Source of the DNA: a virus
DNA length: 27,503 nt
Reading direction: 5' to 3' (one strand)
IMG/VR virus record: IMGVR_UViG_3300030109_004459
Span: 1 to 27,503 of that record
The position numbers and the translations under genes were made by a program. Each line of letters opens with the position of its first letter. The stretch's first letter is position 1. The notes beneath the pieces are model-generated. The model was not told where the DNA came from, did no database searches, and was given only the letters and a program-made list of their open reading frames with translations. Of this stretch, positions 19,936 through 27,503 are shown piece after piece.

Positions 19936-19939
19936 GCTG

Positions 19940-21151
19940 TTATGGTTTGATCAATCTCATCTTTACATCGTTGTAGGTCAATAATGCCGCGCCATCGCCC
20001 CAACGACTCATACGACATTTCTCAATATTGAAACTCTCACTTATCCTTGTTATCTCGCTCAATGTGTTTGTTGATTTAACGAATTTTAATATTATCATAT
20101 TGCCTGAATCCTGTAAGTGTGCGAACAGGAACACATCATTGTTGGCTCCAACGAAACAACCTGATGGTGATAGGTCTGTATCAGCACCTGCTGAATAGGT
20201 CAGTGCGTTTGAACTTGTAACACTGCTGTCGCCTGGAGTGTAGTGATGTATCCTTAATTGGCCCGTGCCTGATGCCTTTCTTTCAAAGAACATCGCTGTG
20301 CTGTTGAAGTCCGTGGTTTCAAAGTGACTGGCTCCTTGGTTTCCAAAATCAAATGCATTAGAAGTGCTTGTGTTAAGATTCAAGGCCACTGAACTGACAC
20401 CTGATATGGCAGTCAATGATTGTGATCCTGTGGTAGTGAGATCCACTTCACAGGGCACAACACTATTGATATTACTGCTTGGTGAGTTTTCAATGGTCTT
20501 CCATTGTATTACTGTGTTGGCGTCTTTGAATCCATTAACCATCCTTGCGTTGTTGTAGAACATATCACCAGTAGAAAACGTTATGCCAGTTGAATTGCTG
20601 GTGCTTGAACTGTTGCCGTTGTCAGTGACTGTTAATATGCTTGTGGCTCTTTGTCTCATATGCACATATTGATCTGTGCCTGGTCGCCTATACATCCTAC
20701 CACCATTGCCTTGGTCTTGTGCAGAGTTGAAGGTGTCGTGCCTGGTCACTGTGGCGCCTGATATAGAAAATATGTTTGCTGTGTTGTTTGGTGACGCTGG
20801 TGAGAATGCGTAGATGTTGCCTGAATTGGTTGGCACGATGTTGGCATTGAAACCTGAGTAGGTAGAAGAATTTGATGTTGAAATCGTCTGGTCTTGGCTG
20901 GTTATTGACAGTGTGCCTGAATTGTTTCTCAACACATCGTATCTTATTAAGTCATTGCTGGATCCACCAGCATCAGTGATGTGCATTGAAACGCCATACT
21001 CATCGTTGAACGCCGCGAAACCTAGGAAACCCTGAACCGCCGCATTCCTTGTGAATGTTTGATCGTTGCTACCATCGTAGTTTAAAAATTCATTTGCACC
21101 TGTGGCTGTTGTGCCCTGTGCTAGTATGCTTTTGGCGAATCCTATTGGCAT
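19940..21151 (-). CDS. Putative fibre/receptor-associated beta protein (403 aa)
   Basis: No named family is recognised. It is beta-rich, with many Asn/Ser/Thr and short strands, perhaps a beta-propeller. The N-terminus (MPIGFAKSILAQGTTATGAN then EFLNYDGSNDQTFTRNAAVQ) and the C-terminus (CRMSRWGDGAALLTYNDVKM then RLIKP) match the ends of the 544-aa protein, where NGTND and ARLGNGVAVLTCGNYYRIIK occupy equivalent places. This suggests paralogues. It lies in the fibre cluster after the 291-aa protein; its ATG is 8 bp after that gene's stop. A receptor-binding or distal tail role is inferred. Confidence 0.6.
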   Translation of the reverse strand: MPIGFAKSILAQGTTATGANEFLNYDGSNDQTFTRNAAVQGFLGFAAFNDEYGVSMHITDAGGSSNDLIRYDVLRNNSGTLSITSQDQTISTSNSSTYSGFNANIVPTNSGNIYAFSPASPNNTANIFSISGATVTRHDTFNSAQDQGNGGRMYRRPGTDQYVHMRQRATSILTVTDNGNSSSTSNSTGITFSTGDMFYNNARMVNGFKDANTVIQWKTIENSPSSNINSVVPCEVDLTTTGSQSLTAISGVSSVALNLNTSTSNAFDFGNQGASHFETTDFNSTAMFFERKASGTGQLRIHHYTPGDSSVTSSNALTYSAGADTDLSPSGCFVGANNDVFLFAHLQDSGNMIILKFVKSTNTLSEITRISESFNIEKCRMSRWGDGAALLTYNDVKMRLIKP

Positions 21152-21158
21152 AGTGCTC

Positions 21159-22034
21159 CTACGCGAATGCTTTGGCTATGTTGGCTATCTTGTTGGTGCC
21201 ATCGTTGAATATTGAAACTACATCTATCGCATTGGCGGCTGTTGATAGTGTTGGTGTGCCTCCCGCAAACTTGGTAGATGCGAAAGCACCTGTCCTTGAA
21301 CCTGTGCCATCCTGTGTTATGATTATTGTCACACTACCGCCTGTTGGTAGATTTGAGATCGTAAATGTTGTGTTGTGTGCCAAGGTCACTGTGTGGACAC
21401 TCGCCAATGCGGCATCAACAGTGATGCCTGTTGAACTTGTCAATGCGTTTATGTCTTCCTGATATCCAACATTGAATCTTACCGTTGCGTTGTTGTTGAT
21501 TACACCTGTGCCTGCAGGATCAAGTGTTATGTCTGCGTTTGAAGGTGATGTTATAGTTGAACCTGTGAATGTTATGTCGCCTGTGCCTGTAAGATAACCT
21601 GCGTCGTTTGTGAACATTGATACAGCACCTGACTTGTTGGTCAGTGTGTCTGAACTTGATGCTGTTATGAAACTTGATGTGACTGGACCATTGATTGTCA
21701 ATGTACCATCTGAATTTGTTGTTGTGGTTATGTTTGTGCCACCCTGTATGTAAAGGGCACCACCATCTGCTATGGCGATGCCTGCTGAGTCATCACCTGA
21801 AAATGTTATGCCTGATGATGTGCCTGTGGCATCAGAGGCCAATTCAAATCTTGCGTTTGATGAGTTGTATTTTAAAATCTGGTTTGCTGAAGGAGAATCT
21901 ATGTTGAACATATCAATGATTGCATTGACGTTGTCAACATTCTGCTTGATGTCTGGTCTTGCCAGTCTAGGTGAATCTGTACCTGCGTCTAAATTTGTTG
22001 TTCCTGCTTTTGTTCCTGCGGGCCAAGTTGCCAT
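21159..22034 (-). CDS. Short tail fibre protein, paralogue of the giant fibre (291 aa)
   Basis: Fibre-like. The N-terminus (GTTNLDAGTDSPRLARPDIK, then QNVDNVNAIIDMFN) is a common start in phage fibres that attach to the tail. The centre has the modules GDDSAGIAIADGGALYIQGG, then TNITTTTNSDGTLTINGP and SSFITASSSDTLTNK, which also occur in the giant fibre at about 27 kb, and GDITFTGSTITSPSNADITL. The C-terminus (residues about 195-291) contains SNLPTGGSVTIIITQDGTGS, a domain shared with the end of the giant fibre (NFPTSTTQSVGVTLYLVQDG). It has a GGAGA ribosome site. Being much smaller, it may be a second fibre for another receptor or an assembly partner. Confidence 0.72.
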   Translation of the reverse strand: MATWPAGTKAGTTNLDAGTDSPRLARPDIKQNVDNVNAIIDMFNIDSPSANQILKYNSSNARFELASDATGTSSGITFSGDDSAGIAIADGGALYIQGGTNITTTTNSDGTLTINGPVTSSFITASSSDTLTNKSGAVSMFTNDAGYLTGTGDITFTGSTITSPSNADITLDPAGTGVINNNATVRFNVGYQEDINALTSSTGITVDAALASVHTVTLAHNTTFTISNLPTGGSVTIIITQDGTGSRTGAFASTKFAGGTPTLSTAANAIDVVSIFNDGTNKIANIAKAFA

Positions 22035-22062
22035 TGTGTTAGTCTCCTTTTTGTATATTTAC

Positions 22063-23697
22063 TTAAACTGTGTTGGTCTTTATAATCCTATAATAGTTGC
22101 CACAGGTCAAAACTGCCACACCATTACCTAATCGTGCCAATGCCATCCTGCCTGCGTTGGGCACGGTTCCTAAATTGATTGAGTCTGCCACCCTTGTTAT
22201 CAAGGGCATATCAGAAGTCTGTTCCTGTAATTCAAAAACACTGACGTATGCTGTTGTGCCCTGTCTCCAGGCCACGCCAAAGTAATCGCCGTGTAGGTCG
22301 CCTATGCACACATCTTCTGCATCAAAGCCTGTGTTTGAACTGTCACTTGTGGTAGTGCTTGAAACAATCTTGGCATTGGTGCTGTGTGTGTTGTTTGCTG
22401 TGACTTCATCAAATCTAAACATCTCTGCCACGCCACCGTCGTGGGCAGTAGGATTGTATTGTGAACTTGCGGTCTCTGTGGTGTCACTCATTGCTGTGAC
22501 GTACAGTGTTCCGCCGTTGGTGCCTGTCTCATCACCATACACCTGTACCATACTGTCGTTTTTAACCATACTGACATTGTTGTCTGGTTTGGTGTTGTTT
22601 GAACCACGTCCAGTGGGTGTGTAGTATTTGACATCAGAATCTGATCTATAAGTGTTTTCATTGTGCAAGGTGAAATTTAGGCCTGAGCCACCATATCCAC
22701 CACCACCGTTATTGGCGTAGTGGTCAAGCAAACCCATCTTGAACACGTTGTCTGATGTTGTGCCATCATCGTCAAATATGTTCAATGACATAAACAGCCT
22801 CTCAGTCTGTCTCTGTCCAATCAAGCCGCTGAAGTCTGTGATGTTGTCATCAGGTTCCAGGTGTTTCCTCATCCTGTGCAGGTGTGGTACTATATTGTCC
22901 TTGTTACCCATTGATCCGCTGTTGAAATAGGTGTCACCATATCTGTTTGCACTATCGTGTTCACCGCCATAGTTTGGCTGTGTGCTGGGCGATGTGATCA
23001 AGCCTGCAAGGCCTGAACCGCCACTGTTGCTTCCGTTGGCTGTGTTGTATCTGAATGAATAATTGCCTTTTAGCCACACGTGTGCCGCGGCTCTGAGTTC
23101 GTCATCGTTGGCTGTGTGCATATACCAAACAATCATATCTGCGTGAGAGTGCCAGAAGTGTTCAGTGTAATTGTAGGTGCCGCTTGGTGAACTTGAGCCA
23201 CCTGATGAAGTGGTGGTCTCATAAACCGTGCAGTCCCAGTTGTCGTTTGGCAGACTTGAGGCCAGTCCTGATATCTTGCCTGAATCTGATAACTCCTGAT
23301 TGAAAACCACTATGGTTCCGCTGTCAACATTACTGGTCAACACCATCTCCGCACCGTTGTTGACCATCTGCACCTTGTTGGTGCCAAGGTTGTGAAATGA
23401 ACCCAATGTGAAATGTCCTGCTGTGGCATCATCCGTGTCTGGCACGAACTTGGCTATGGTCTGTGTGCCATTGTTGTCCACACCCATAAAGAAACTGCCT
23501 GAACTGGACAGGCCAACTTTCTTGAATCCTTTTATGGCTTGATATGTGGTTCCCAATGCTGATGAATCATCCTTGATCCACTGTTGCCAGGCTGTGTCAT
23601 TGGTGCCGTTGTATGTGCTCCAATCCCTAGTCCTGCCTGTGCCTCCACCCAGTGAGCCGCCTATAAAAACTGCTCTTCCTACTCCAGGAAATGTCAT
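22063..23697 (-). CDS. Putative fibre/receptor-associated beta protein (544 aa)
   Basis: A larger paralogue of the 403-aa protein by its two ends. It opens with TFPGVGRAVFIGGSLGGGTG, then RDWSTYNGTNDTAWQQWIKD. Many Asn/Gly-rich loops and short strands follow (HEHDSANRYGDTYF-like surface loops; the Ser/Gly-rich segment SSGGSSSPSGTYNYTEHFWH, residues about 164-183). It ends NAGRMALARLGNGVAVLTCG and NYYRIIKTN. It may be a trimeric or propeller-like tip. No catalytic triad for a depolymerase is evident. It lies between the giant fibre and the 291-aa fibre, with an AAGGAG ribosome site, so a place in the fibre complex is likely. Confidence 0.6.
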   Translation of the reverse strand: MTFPGVGRAVFIGGSLGGGTGRTRDWSTYNGTNDTAWQQWIKDDSSALGTTYQAIKGFKKVGLSSSGSFFMGVDNNGTQTIAKFVPDTDDATAGHFTLGSFHNLGTNKVQMVNNGAEMVLTSNVDSGTIVVFNQELSDSGKISGLASSLPNDNWDCTVYETTTSSGGSSSPSGTYNYTEHFWHSHADMIVWYMHTANDDELRAAAHVWLKGNYSFRYNTANGSNSGGSGLAGLITSPSTQPNYGGEHDSANRYGDTYFNSGSMGNKDNIVPHLHRMRKHLEPDDNITDFSGLIGQRQTERLFMSLNIFDDDGTTSDNVFKMGLLDHYANNGGGGYGGSGLNFTLHNENTYRSDSDVKYYTPTGRGSNNTKPDNNVSMVKNDSMVQVYGDETGTNGGTLYVTAMSDTTETASSQYNPTAHDGGVAEMFRFDEVTANNTHSTNAKIVSSTTTSDSSNTGFDAEDVCIGDLHGDYFGVAWRQGTTAYVSVFELQEQTSDMPLITRVADSINLGTVPNAGRMALARLGNGVAVLTCGNYYRIIKTNTV

Positions 23698-23706
23698 TCG
23701 TACTCC

Positions 23707-26700
23707 TTAACTATAAACTGGACCAAGTGTCCAATAGTAAGTGTTGCTTGATCCGTTGTATCTTGAAAATATGTAAACCGTCTGTATGTCATTTGCACTA
23801 CTTACTGAACTTGAATTGGCACCGTTTGCGAACTTGAATGTCTCGCTACTGCCTGGTGTAAACGTCATTGTTCTTGAACCTGTGCCGTCTTGCACAAGAT
23901 AGAGAGTGACACCAACTGACTGTGTTGTGCTGGTTGGGAAGTTGCTCATCGTGAAACTTGTTATGTTGGCACCAAGGGTCACAATCTGTAAGTTTCCGTT
24001 GTCAAAGTCCACTGTGTATGTGCCGTTGCCTGAATGTGATGCCGTGTATGCACCTTCATTGAATTTCTTTATTGCACCAAACCGTTCATTCGCACTTTCA
24101 TCTTCTGAATAGAAGTTGTAGGTTTCACCACTTGGTGTGACACCACCTTTAGCGGCATAGAAAAGGTATTCGTTTGTAAGATTTTTTGTTCCACTACCAT
24201 CAGTGCTACCACGAACGTGCATACCATAGGCGTTAGTGACTGTTGTTGTCTTGCCTGATGGTGCGGCTTGTGATATGGCAAATCTACCACCAAATTGATT
24301 TGTTTGCGTGATGTCACCATTCTGCAGATCAGTGCTCCAGGCCCCAACCTCTGACCATAAACTAATACCGTTGTGTGTTCCAACTGATACACCGTGACTA
24401 GAAGTGTTAAGTGTGGATGTGTTGAAGAAATGTCCTATACCACGACTGGTTCCTGTGTTCGTTGAGTCAAGACCGTTTTGGTCAACCACTGCGTTGAATT
24501 GGTTTCTCCATCTACAATTTGAACTGCTGGAATCTGATCCTGTCAGTTTTACGTACATTGAATTATTTCTATATGCTCTGTTGCCGTTTGCATTTTCAAT
24601 GTAGTCTGCAATCCTGGTCATACCTGCATTTCTTGTTGCCGTGGTTGCGGCAGAACTATACGTATCTTCTCTGTAATCTGCAAATGTGCCTGCAGGGTTG
24701 AGCACTATGCCACCTGTGCCTGATGTTTGAAGAGTAAGGTCACCATTTGAAGGTGAACTGATTGTTGAACCTGTTATGGCAAGGTCACCTGTGGATCCGC
24801 CACCACCACTGATAGTGATAGTTTTTGTGGCACCTGTTCCTGATGCTGTGACGCCTGAACCAACAAAGTTAAGGGTAGTTCCTGCTGTGGACAGTGCTGA
24901 ACCCTCATCCTGTACTGTGATTCCACTGCCTCCTCCAGAAGCGGCCAATGTGATTGTGTCACCTGACGCACTGGTTGTGATTGTCATATTAGAACCTGCA
25001 ACAAGAGTCAACGTGTCTGTTGCTGAATCTGCCACTACATCATCTTGTCCTGATACTGATATTGTTTTGAATGCGTTTGCGGCACCGCCACCTGAACCTG
25101 AAACCTCTGAATCAACATATGCTTTGATAGATTGCTGTGTTGCCAGTTGTGTGGCACTGTTGCTGGCCATATTGTCTTCGTCTAGTATTGCTGTTCCTGA
25201 AACACCTGTGTTCAACACTGGTGATGTCAAAGTTTTGTTTGTGAATGTTTGTGTTGCTGTGGTTCCAACAATCTCTTGATCTCCACCTGCTGGCAACGTC
25301 AGTGTGTTGGTGACTGAAGCACTGTGTGGTTGTGCTATCACCGTCTGTCCGTGTGAGTTGTTTTCACAGTTGAATATCAATGTTCCTGGATTCGTGTTTC
25401 CTTTTAAAACTGTCTTACCTGTTCCGTTTGGAGCAAGTTCTATGTTGGCATTTGATGTTGTGACAATGTCTTGTCCGTTGACATCAAGGTCGCCACCTAG
25501 TTGTGGTGATGAGTCTTCAGAAAGGTTGTTTATGGATACTGCCTGTGCCCTAGCATCTGTGTAGTATAGATTTGATGAACCTTCTGTTATTTCATCTGTG
25601 TTGTCTTTGGTTGCTATCTGTGTCGCGATATAAGCCTTGACTGATTGCTGTGATGGTGGCCTAGTTGCTGAGTCTGTTGAGAAATTGTCTTCATCAATAA
25701 GACTTAGGTCACCTGCGTCAACGTATGCCTTGACACTCTGTTGACTAGGTAATCTAGTTGCACTGTTGGATGACATATCATCTTCGTCAATCAACGCCGC
25801 CGTGATCCTAGCATCTGCCCTTGTGTTTGTGAAGTAAAGGTTAGATGAACCTTCTGTGATTTCATCTGAATTATCTTTTGTGGCTATTTGTGCATCTACA
25901 TAGGTCTTGATTGCTTTTGCAGAAGCAAGTGTAGTATCTGTACCAGCCACACTTGAAATATCTGTGTCTAGTACACCTGATTTTAGATCAGCAACATCTA
26001 TGTTTGAAATACTGTTTCCTGTTGCCTCTACATCAAATGTTTTGTTTGTGAATGTTAGGGTGTCACTGGCTATGTTGGCATCTTGTGCATCCACATAGGC
26101 CTTGACTGATTGCTGTGATGGCACGTGAGTTGCACTGTCTGAAGCAAAATTATCTTCGTCTTTGAGTGCATTTGTTATCCTAGCGTCTGCCCTTGCATTC
26201 GTGAAATATAAGTTCGTTGATCCTTCTGTTATCTCGTCTGAATTATCTTTTGTGGCTATCTGTGCATCAACGTATGTTTTAATCGCTTTGGCTGATGCTA
26301 TTGTGTCATCACTGCCACTGACACTTGAAATGTCTGTGTCCAACACACCTGACTTTAGATCCGCCACATCAATGTTTGAGATACTGTTGCCAGTGCCTTC
26401 AACATCAAATGTTTTGTTGGTCAATGTTGTTGTTGAACTTGCTGTTATGAAACCTGATGTGTCAGGACCAGTGATCGTCACTGTGTCTCCTGATACCGCA
26501 GTTGTTATGTTAGTACCACCTGCTATCTTCAAGTTGTCATTGTTCTTTGTGCTGAAAGTCACACCAGATGAATCATCACCAACAACCGTTATGTTTGAAT
26601 CTGTTATGAAACCTGCACCATTTGTCAGTTGGTTGTTGTTGCTTGGTATGGTTGGTGTTCCAGAAAGATCTGAATATGCACCTGAAGTTGCCACTGTGTT

Positions 26701-27503
26701 CAAACCTAGGTTTGTCGCGGCATTTGTTTTCTGTGTAGAAGTCAATCCTTGGTTGTTGACATCTATTCTTAATCTGTTGCCCAATGATGTTGAAGTTGTT
26801 GTGGCGAAGTTTGAGTCATCTCCCAATGCCGCCGCCAGTTCATTCAATGTGTTCAAGGCACTTGGTGCTGAGTCAACAACGCCTGCCACCTCTGCGTCAA
26901 CATATGCTTTCACTGACTGCTGTGATGGTAGTTTTGTTGCTGAATTAGAAGACATATTGTCTTCATCAACAAGTGCATTTGTTATCCTAGCGTCTGCTCT
27001 TGCATTTGTGTAATAAAGATTCGTTGAACCTTCACTTACATCATCTGTGTCTCCACTCAATTCACTTAAAGCGTCTTTTGTGGCTATCTGTGCATCTACA
27101 TAAGTTTTGATTGCTTTTGCAGAAGCAATGGTGTTGTCTGATGCTGAAACACTTGATATGTCTGTGTCCAACACACCAGAAGCAAGGTCTGCCACTTCTA
27201 AATTTGTGATACTATTTCCTGTACCATTGGCATCTATGGTTTTGTTCGTCAATGTCAATGTGTCTGATGCTATCGCGGCATCCTGTGCGTCTACGTATGC
27301 TTTCACAGACTGTTGTGATGGCACGTGAGTGGCACTGTCTGAAGACATAGTGTCTTCATCTTTCAATGCGTTTGTTATTCTTGCATCCGCTCTTGCGTTT
27401 GTGAAATATAGGTTGGTAGAACCTTCTGTTATCTCATCTGAATTATCTTTTGTGGCTATTTGTGCATCTACATAGGTCTTGATTGCTTTTGCAGAAGCGA
27501 TTG
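23707..27503 (-). CDS. Giant repeat-built tail fibre (partial, over 1264 aa; N-terminus outside)
   Basis: The frame is open to the right edge, so the start lies beyond the window; a TTG at 27366 is internal. The first two thirds are modules with the cores DEDNMSSNSATKLPSQQSVK-AYVD, DTLTLTNKTIDANGTGNSI, VADLASGVLDTDISSVS and ASAKAIKTYVDAQIATKD. Each module ends near EGSTNLYYTNARADARITNA. Six SAT-QQS[VI]KAYVD cores are visible. Then comes a beta region with GSGITVQDEGSALSTAGTTL, TGDLAITGSTISSPSNGDLT and a 300-aa stretch with aromatic turns. The C-terminal domain (LGANITSFTMSNFPTSTTQS then VGVTLYLVQDGTGSRT) is shared with the 291-aa fibre. Likely a long trimeric fibre for host recognition; repeat number may vary. 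Confidence 0.85.
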   Translation of the reverse strand, partial: IASAKAIKTYVDAQIATKDNSDEITEGSTNLYFTNARADARITNALKDEDTMSSDSATHVPSQQSVKAYVDAQDAAIASDTLTLTNKTIDANGTGNSITNLEVADLASGVLDTDISSVSASDNTIASAKAIKTYVDAQIATKDALSELSGDTDDVSEGSTNLYYTNARADARITNALVDEDNMSSNSATKLPSQQSVKAYVDAEVAGVVDSAPSALNTLNELAAALGDDSNFATTTSTSLGNRLRIDVNNQGLTSTQKTNAATNLGLNTVATSGAYSDLSGTPTIPSNNNQLTNGAGFITDSNITVVGDDSSGVTFSTKNNDNLKIAGGTNITTAVSGDTVTITGPDTSGFITASSTTTLTNKTFDVEGTGNSISNIDVADLKSGVLDTDISSVSGSDDTIASAKAIKTYVDAQIATKDNSDEITEGSTNLYFTNARADARITNALKDEDNFASDSATHVPSQQSVKAYVDAQDANIASDTLTFTNKTFDVEATGNSISNIDVADLKSGVLDTDISSVAGTDTTLASAKAIKTYVDAQIATKDNSDEITEGSSNLYFTNTRADARITAALIDEDDMSSNSATRLPSQQSVKAYVDAGDLSLIDEDNFSTDSATRPPSQQSVKAYIATQIATKDNTDEITEGSSNLYYTDARAQAVSINNLSEDSSPQLGGDLDVNGQDIVTTSNANIELAPNGTGKTVLKGNTNPGTLIFNCENNSHGQTVIAQPHSASVTNTLTLPAGGDQEIVGTTATQTFTNKTLTSPVLNTGVSGTAILDEDNMASNSATQLATQQSIKAYVDSEVSGSGGGAANAFKTISVSGQDDVVADSATDTLTLVAGSNMTITTSASGDTITLAASGGGSGITVQDEGSALSTAGTTLNFVGSGVTASGTGATKTITISGGGGSTGDLAITGSTISSPSNGDLTLQTSGTGGIVLNPAGTFADYREDTYSSAATTATRNAGMTRIADYIENANGNRAYRNNSMYVKLTGSDSSSSNCRWRNQFNAVVDQNGLDSTNTGTSRGIGHFFNTSTLNTSSHGVSVGTHNGISLWSEVGAWSTDLQNGDITQTNQFGGRFAISQAAPSGKTTTVTNAYGMHVRGSTDGSGTKNLTNEYLFYAAKGGVTPSGETYNFYSEDESANERFGAIKKFNEGAYTASHSGNGTYTVDFDNGNLQIVTLGANITSFTMSNFPTSTTQSVGVTLYLVQDGTGSRTMTFTPGSSETFKFANGANSSSVSSANDIQTVYIFSRYNGSSNTYYWTLGPVYS
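25100..27503 (-). repeat. Degenerate direct repeats inside the giant fibre, with one exact 65-bp pair
   Basis: The repeat modules are visible at DNA level. Bases 25862-25926 and 27434-27498 are identical over 65 bp and lie 1572 bp apart, a multiple of 3. A third, diverged copy is near 26222-26300. Cores of the QQSVKAYVD type lie near 27310, 26917, 26104, 25738, 25650 and 25130. Recombination between copies would delete or add whole modules and keep the frame. Confidence 0.85.

Noticed and set aside
26162-27013. Plus-strand 283-codon ORF over the giant fibre
   Set aside because: Its apparent internal repeats only mirror the fibre modules on the minus strand.
25100-27503. Possible CRISPR-like array from the recurring segments
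   Set aside because: The repeats are irregularly spaced, diverged and in frame within a coding sequence; they are protein modules.
1-27503. Integrase, attachment site or insertion sequence
   Set aside because: No recombinase or transposase motifs and no terminal inverted repeats flanking a gene were found; the 15-bp inverted repeat at 16-104 encloses only 59 bp.

Overview
The window looks like part of a tailed double-stranded DNA phage (or prophage) genome, of the kind assembled from marine viromes. Nearly all coding is on the minus strand, so genes are described in transcription order, from high to low coordinates. Head, packaging and tail families are recognisable: terminase, portal, scaffold, HK97-type coat, tube protein, tape measure and tail tip. 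No contractile sheath gene is seen, so a siphovirus morphology is the best guess. Host and lifestyle cannot be read from this window. The consensus-like sigma-70 promoters and Shine-Dalgarno (SD) sites fit a bacterial host such as a marine proteobacterium.

Layout. (1) 27503-19940: tail-fibre region, with a giant repeat-built fibre cut by the right edge and three further fibre or receptor-associated proteins that form two paralogous pairs. (2) 19896-16898: a short tail protein, a 715-aa repeat protein and a fibre-tail-adaptor-like protein. (3) 16898-12508: small and large terminase, portal, and a run of small accessory genes, including a 29-residue very basic peptide. (4) 12455-10807: scaffold, major capsid protein and an intrinsic terminator. 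(5) 10800-10309: a probable accessory gene lying between that terminator and the next promoter. (6) 10263-1759: connector/terminator genes, tube protein, tail assembly chaperones with a hidden second reading frame, tape measure, distal tail and hub, then a GNAT-like gene and a HlyC-type lysine acyltransferase-like gene, the tail-tip (J-like) protein and a small Cys/His protein. (7) 1702-1: a mostly non-coding regulatory segment with two small minus-strand genes, five promoter-like sites sharing a 16-bp spacer, a strong small-RNA candidate (+ strand, about 297-405) and a long structured element (16-104).

Regulation. Late genes are tightly packed and many start codons overlap the preceding stop (TAATG). 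An octamer (AATAAATA, or TATAAATA once) occurs four times on the minus strand by eye, each time in a gap between or at the end of genes. It resembles the late-promoter motif of T4 and cyanomyoviruses. At three of these sites a small hairpin follows where the RNA 5' end would be. Together with the terminator after the coat gene, this suggests separate late units: short tail protein through packaging genes, scaffold plus coat, and tail genes.

The observations most worth following are the two non-coding RNA candidates, the octamer/hairpin late-promoter pattern, the HlyC-like acyltransferase inside the tail operon, the frameshift-type tail chaperone, and the recombinogenic repeats of the giant fibre.
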